A stretch of 64,000 bases of DNA, from contig NZ_JBGGTX010000003.1 of the NCBI RefSeq assembly GCF_041287255.1, positions 1 through 64,000 of the forward strand. Direction: 5' to 3'. The position numbers and the translations under genes were made by a program. Numbering within the stretch: the first letter of the stretch is position 1; every line of letters starts with the position of its first letter. Origin of the DNA: Tamlana flava. GTDB taxonomy: Bacteria; Bacteroidota; Bacteroidia; Flavobacteriales; Flavobacteriaceae. Below, piece by piece: positions 61,382-64,000 of the stretch. A model generated the notes under the pieces. That model worked only from the letters and a program-made list of their open reading frames with translations. It ran no database searches and had not been told where the DNA came from.

Positions 61382-61468
61382 GTACTTGTTTTAAGTATAA
61401 AGATAATATTTCTGTATAGCTGCGAAATAGCCTGAACTATAAATTTATGTTAATAGCATTTGGTGGTT

Positions 61469-61566
61469 GCATTAACGACTGAAGTCCTTCGACTGCGCTC
61501 AGGATAAACTCAATCCTTTTTTGAGGCACGAAAAAAAGATACAGTGGAAAGCGTGTTAAAATGCCC
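61469..61566 (+). repeat. structured flavobacterial intergenic element, copy 2
   Basis: A second copy of the element seen at 290-371. The 5' motif GCATTAACGACTGAAG and 3' motif GGAAAGCGTG...AATGC correspond to those of copy 1. The closing pair GCATT (61469-61473)/AATGC (61560-61564) replaces GCGTT/AACGC, so both sides changed together. The centre holds a second stem, ATCCTTTTTT with AAAAAAAGAT, and an inserted TCCTTCGACTGCGCTCAGGA, a sequence recurrent in many bacterial intergenic regions. It lies downstream of hutI on the opposite strand and upstream of the M28 gene. Confidence 0.6.
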
Positions 61567-61576
61567 AAAAATATCT

Positions 61577-62815
61577 TTAAACAAATGCTTTACCATTTAT
61601 GTAAACATGCTCTATTTGATGATTTCCAAAAGTATAGGGAATAACATGATAAGAATTTATGGGCTTGGTTAAAATTAAATTTGCCCGTTTGCCAACCGTT
61701 ATAGAACCCACTTCCTTTTCTAAACCCATGGCATAGGCACCATTTATAGTGGCTGCGTTGATACCTTCTTCTGGAGTCATTTTCATTTTAATACACGCGG
61801 TTGACACCACAAAATTCATATTGCCCGAAGGTGATGAGCCTGGGTTATAATCAGTTGCCAAAGCCAAGGGTAAACCTACATCAATCATTTTTCGTGCCGG
61901 TGTGTACGGAATGCCCAAAAAGAAGGAACAGCCCGGTAACGCCACGGGAATGGTTTGGGTGCCCTTTAAGGCTTCAATATCTTCTTGTCCCATTTCCTCA
62001 AGATGGTCCACCGAAAGTGCGTGGTGCTTTACACCTGCATGCACACCACCAATGGATGTAAATTGGTTTACATGGATTTTTGGTATTAACCCGAACCGTT
62101 TGCCAACCTCTAAAATACGTCCTGTTTCATCAACCGAGAAATAACCTTCTTCACAAAATACATCAATATAATCGGCAAGTTTGGCTTCTGCCACCAACGG
62201 AATCATTTCATTAATAATGAGTCGCAAATAGCCTTCTTTATTGTTTTTAAACTCGGTTGGAACGGCATGTGCCCCTAAAAAAGTGGCTTTTATGGGCAGA
62301 TTGAATTCTTCTTTTAAACGTTTGATAACGCGAAGCATTTTAAGTTCGGATTCTACTGTTAAACCGTAACCCGATTTAATTTCAACGGCACCCGTGCCCA
62401 ATGCGATAATTTCATTTAAACGCACCTTAGTATGTTGGTATAAATCTTCTTCTGAAGTTTGCTGAAGCTTCTTAGCCGAATTTAAAATGCCTCCACCCCT
62501 TTTGGCAATTTCTTGGTATGACAAGCCTTTTATTTTGTCTACAAATTCACTTTCACGGTTTCCAGCATAGACCAAGTGTGTATGTGAATCGCACCAAGTT
62601 GGCAATATCATTTTCCCTTTAGCATCAATGGTTTCATCTGCCTGCACCTTTGGACAGTTTTTCATGGCTCCAAAATCACTGATGATGCCATTTTCCACCA
62701 TTAAATACGCATTTTTTATTGTGGGCAATTTGCCCATAACCTTACCAGAAACAAATACAACCGATTTATCCCTAACTTGAATGAGTTCTTTTATGTTTTT
62801 GAATAAGGTTCGCAT
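61577..62815 (-). CDS. hutI: imidazolonepropionase
   Basis: A 412-residue amidohydrolase-fold enzyme, third step of histidine degradation, hydrolysing imidazolone propionate to N-formimino-glutamate. The metal and substrate motifs are TWCDSHTHLVYAGNRESEF, GTGAVEIKSGYGL, FLGAHAVPTEF, IHVNQFTSIGGV, SVDHLEEMG and ALATDYNPGSS (metal-site Asp). The length is normal. hutU ends on the first base of the hutI stop-start overlap (TAATG), so the two are translationally coupled. Confidence 0.96.
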   Translation of the reverse strand: MRTLFKNIKELIQVRDKSVVFVSGKVMGKLPTIKNAYLMVENGIISDFGAMKNCPKVQADETIDAKGKMILPTWCDSHTHLVYAGNRESEFVDKIKGLSYQEIAKRGGGILNSAKKLQQTSEEDLYQHTKVRLNEIIALGTGAVEIKSGYGLTVESELKMLRVIKRLKEEFNLPIKATFLGAHAVPTEFKNNKEGYLRLIINEMIPLVAEAKLADYIDVFCEEGYFSVDETGRILEVGKRFGLIPKIHVNQFTSIGGVHAGVKHHALSVDHLEEMGQEDIEALKGTQTIPVALPGCSFFLGIPYTPARKMIDVGLPLALATDYNPGSSPSGNMNFVVSTACIKMKMTPEEGINAATINGAYAMGLEKEVGSITVGKRANLILTKPINSYHVIPYTFGNHQIEHVYINGKAFV

Positions 62816-64000
62816 TAAAATAAATTTTCCAATAAATTGTCTTCTACTAAGTTAGGCAAAGTTACCTTTAAATTGGGGGTGCGTTCCATTTCTCTTTTAA
62901 TAGCAAATAATGCCTCTTCATTTCTTGCCCAACTTCTGCGGGCAATCCCATTGTTTACATCAAAAAATAGCATACTTTTTAATCGCTCTTCAGCTTCTTT
63001 GGTGCCATCCAGTAGCATACCGAAACCTCCATTAATCACTTCGCCCCAACCTACGCCACCACCATTGTGGATGGAAACCCAAGTAGCACCACGAAAGCTG
63101 TCTCCAATAACATTTTGAATGGCCATATCGGCCGTAAATTTACTACCATCATAAATATTGGAAGTCTCTCGGTAAGGGGAATCGGTCCCACTTACATCGT
63201 GGTGGTCTCGACCCAAAACCACAGGGCCAATATCTCCAGAGGCCACTGCATTATTAAAAGCTTCCGCTATTTTAGCCCTACCTTCCGCATCGGCATAAAG
63301 AATGCGCGCTTGAGATCCAACCACCATATTATTCTTTTTGGCATCCTTAATCCAAGTGATGTTGTCCTGCATTTGAAGTTGGATTTCCTCTGGTGTATTC
63401 TTCATAATTCTTTGAAGTACTTTCATGACTATGTCGTCGGTTTTATCTAAATCCTCCGATTTTCCGGAAGTACATACCCAGCGGAATGGACCAAATCCAT
63501 AATCAAAACACATGGGGCCCAAAATATCCTGCACATAAGAGGGGTGTTTAAAATCGATATTATTTTCTGCCATTACATTGGCTCCAGCACGTGAGGCTTC
63601 CAATAAAAAGGCATTTCCGTAATCAAAGAAATAAGTTCCTTGTTCGGCGTGCTTATTAATTGCTTCAGCATGTCTTCTTAAAGAGGCTTGTACTTTTTCT
63701 TTAAAAACTTCGGGGTTTTCACGAATCAATCGGTTGGATGCTTCAAAAGATAACCCAACAGGATAATACCCGCCAGTCCAAGGAATGTGCAACGACGTTT
63801 GGTCTGACCCCACATGAATAAAAATGTCTTCGTCAGAAAAACGTTCCCAAACCTCAACTACATTGCCGATAAAAGCTATTGAAACGATTTCTTTTTGTTC
63901 TTGGGCCTTTTTTACTCGATTAACCAATTCATTCAAATTATCAACCAAAACATCCACCCAACCCTGCTCATACCGTTTTCTGGCTGCCTTTTCATTGACT
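62815..64000 (-). CDS. hutU: urocanate hydratase, 5' end beyond the window
   Basis: The C-terminal ~395 residues of the NAD-dependent enzyme that converts urocanate to imidazolone propionate. The frame is open to the right edge (VNEKAARKRYEQGW before DVLVDNLNELVN), so the apparent start at 63957 is not the true one. Family segments visible: HVGSDQTSLHIPWTGGYYPVG, YVQDILGPMCFDYGFGPFRWVCTSG, GRDHHDVSGTDSPYRET, and GDSFRGATWVSIHNGGGVGWGE with a Gly-rich loop. The stop overlaps the hutI start (TAATG). Together with hutI it forms a histidine-utilisation unit. Confidence 0.95.
   Translation of the reverse strand, partial: VNEKAARKRYEQGWVDVLVDNLNELVNRVKKAQEQKEIVSIAFIGNVVEVWERFSDEDIFIHVGSDQTSLHIPWTGGYYPVGLSFEASNRLIRENPEVFKEKVQASLRRHAEAINKHAEQGTYFFDYGNAFLLEASRAGANVMAENNIDFKHPSYVQDILGPMCFDYGFGPFRWVCTSGKSEDLDKTDDIVMKVLQRIMKNTPEEIQLQMQDNITWIKDAKKNNMVVGSQARILYADAEGRAKIAEAFNNAVASGDIGPVVLGRDHHDVSGTDSPYRETSNIYDGSKFTADMAIQNVIGDSFRGATWVSIHNGGGVGWGEVINGGFGMLLDGTKEAEERLKSMLFFDVNNGIARRSWARNEEALFAIKREMERTPNLKVTLPNLVEDNLLENLF

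Overview
The window looks like a chromosomal segment of a marine-type member of the Bacteroidota, family Flavobacteriaceae. The evidence is its low G+C content, promoters of the TTG-N19-TAnnTTTG type, almost no Shine-Dalgarno sequences, type IX secretion (T9SS) type B C-terminal domains, a DUF5606 protein, and a zeaxanthin-type carotenoid cluster under a MerR/B12 regulator. There is no phage, insertion sequence, CRISPR array or rRNA gene. Most of the window is core chromosome, with accessory surface-polysaccharide and surface-protein regions.

Layout. At 1-451 there is an outward minus-strand promoter that looks like a stable-RNA promoter, and an ~80-nt structured repeat element. At 428-3760 is the translation operon thrS-infC-rpmI-rplT; infC appears to start at an AUA codon. 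At 3756-8763 are a YjbQ protein, a small lipoprotein, a secreted protein of unclear role, dnaB and accA. At 8903-11992 is an overlapping minus-strand unit tgt, LptF/G-type permease, EamA permease. At 12107-15348 are an outer-membrane barrel protein, an FKBP lipoprotein with a calcium-binding-type tail, hslR, a phosphoribosyltransferase and aroK. tRNA-Lys and tRNA-Leu follow.

At 15836-20700 a CarH-like regulator precedes crtI-crtB-crtZ-crtY, which together convert GGPP to zeaxanthin. At 20764-21632 is a decayed lipoprotein gene, then a Crp/Fnr regulator, a DUF5606 protein, def, ruvX, a small secreted protein and dapD. At 25734-32397 is a lipopolysaccharide-core type cluster: GT9, GT2 and GT4 glycosyltransferases and a Kdo-kinase-like protein. 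It is arranged in alternating orientation with almost no spacers. A TsaC-type protein, cca, ctaA, a pRiA4b ORF-3 family protein and a divergent kinase-fold protein follow.

At 37242-49616 an ABC-2 type exporter is followed by three large T9SS type B proteins. They share one ~90-100-residue stalk module (2, 2 and 11 copies) and one C-terminal sorting domain, but carry two different head types. At 49644-54003 are uvrB, a TerB-like protein, a single-domain DUF1456 protein and sucC. At 54204-64000 are lysA, a two-domain NTF2-like lipoprotein, a frameshifted small ORF, two acyltransferase-like membrane proteins (DUF418 and DUF1624), a secreted DinB-like protein, an M28 peptidase, a second copy of the structured repeat, and hutI-hutU (hutU runs off the right edge).

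The most notable points are the three-protein modular surface set, the CarH-like regulator with matching decamers at its own and the crtI promoter, the AUA start of infC, a covarying two-copy RNA-like element, and an unrecognised kinase-fold protein. All functional calls come from reading the sequence; no database search was run.
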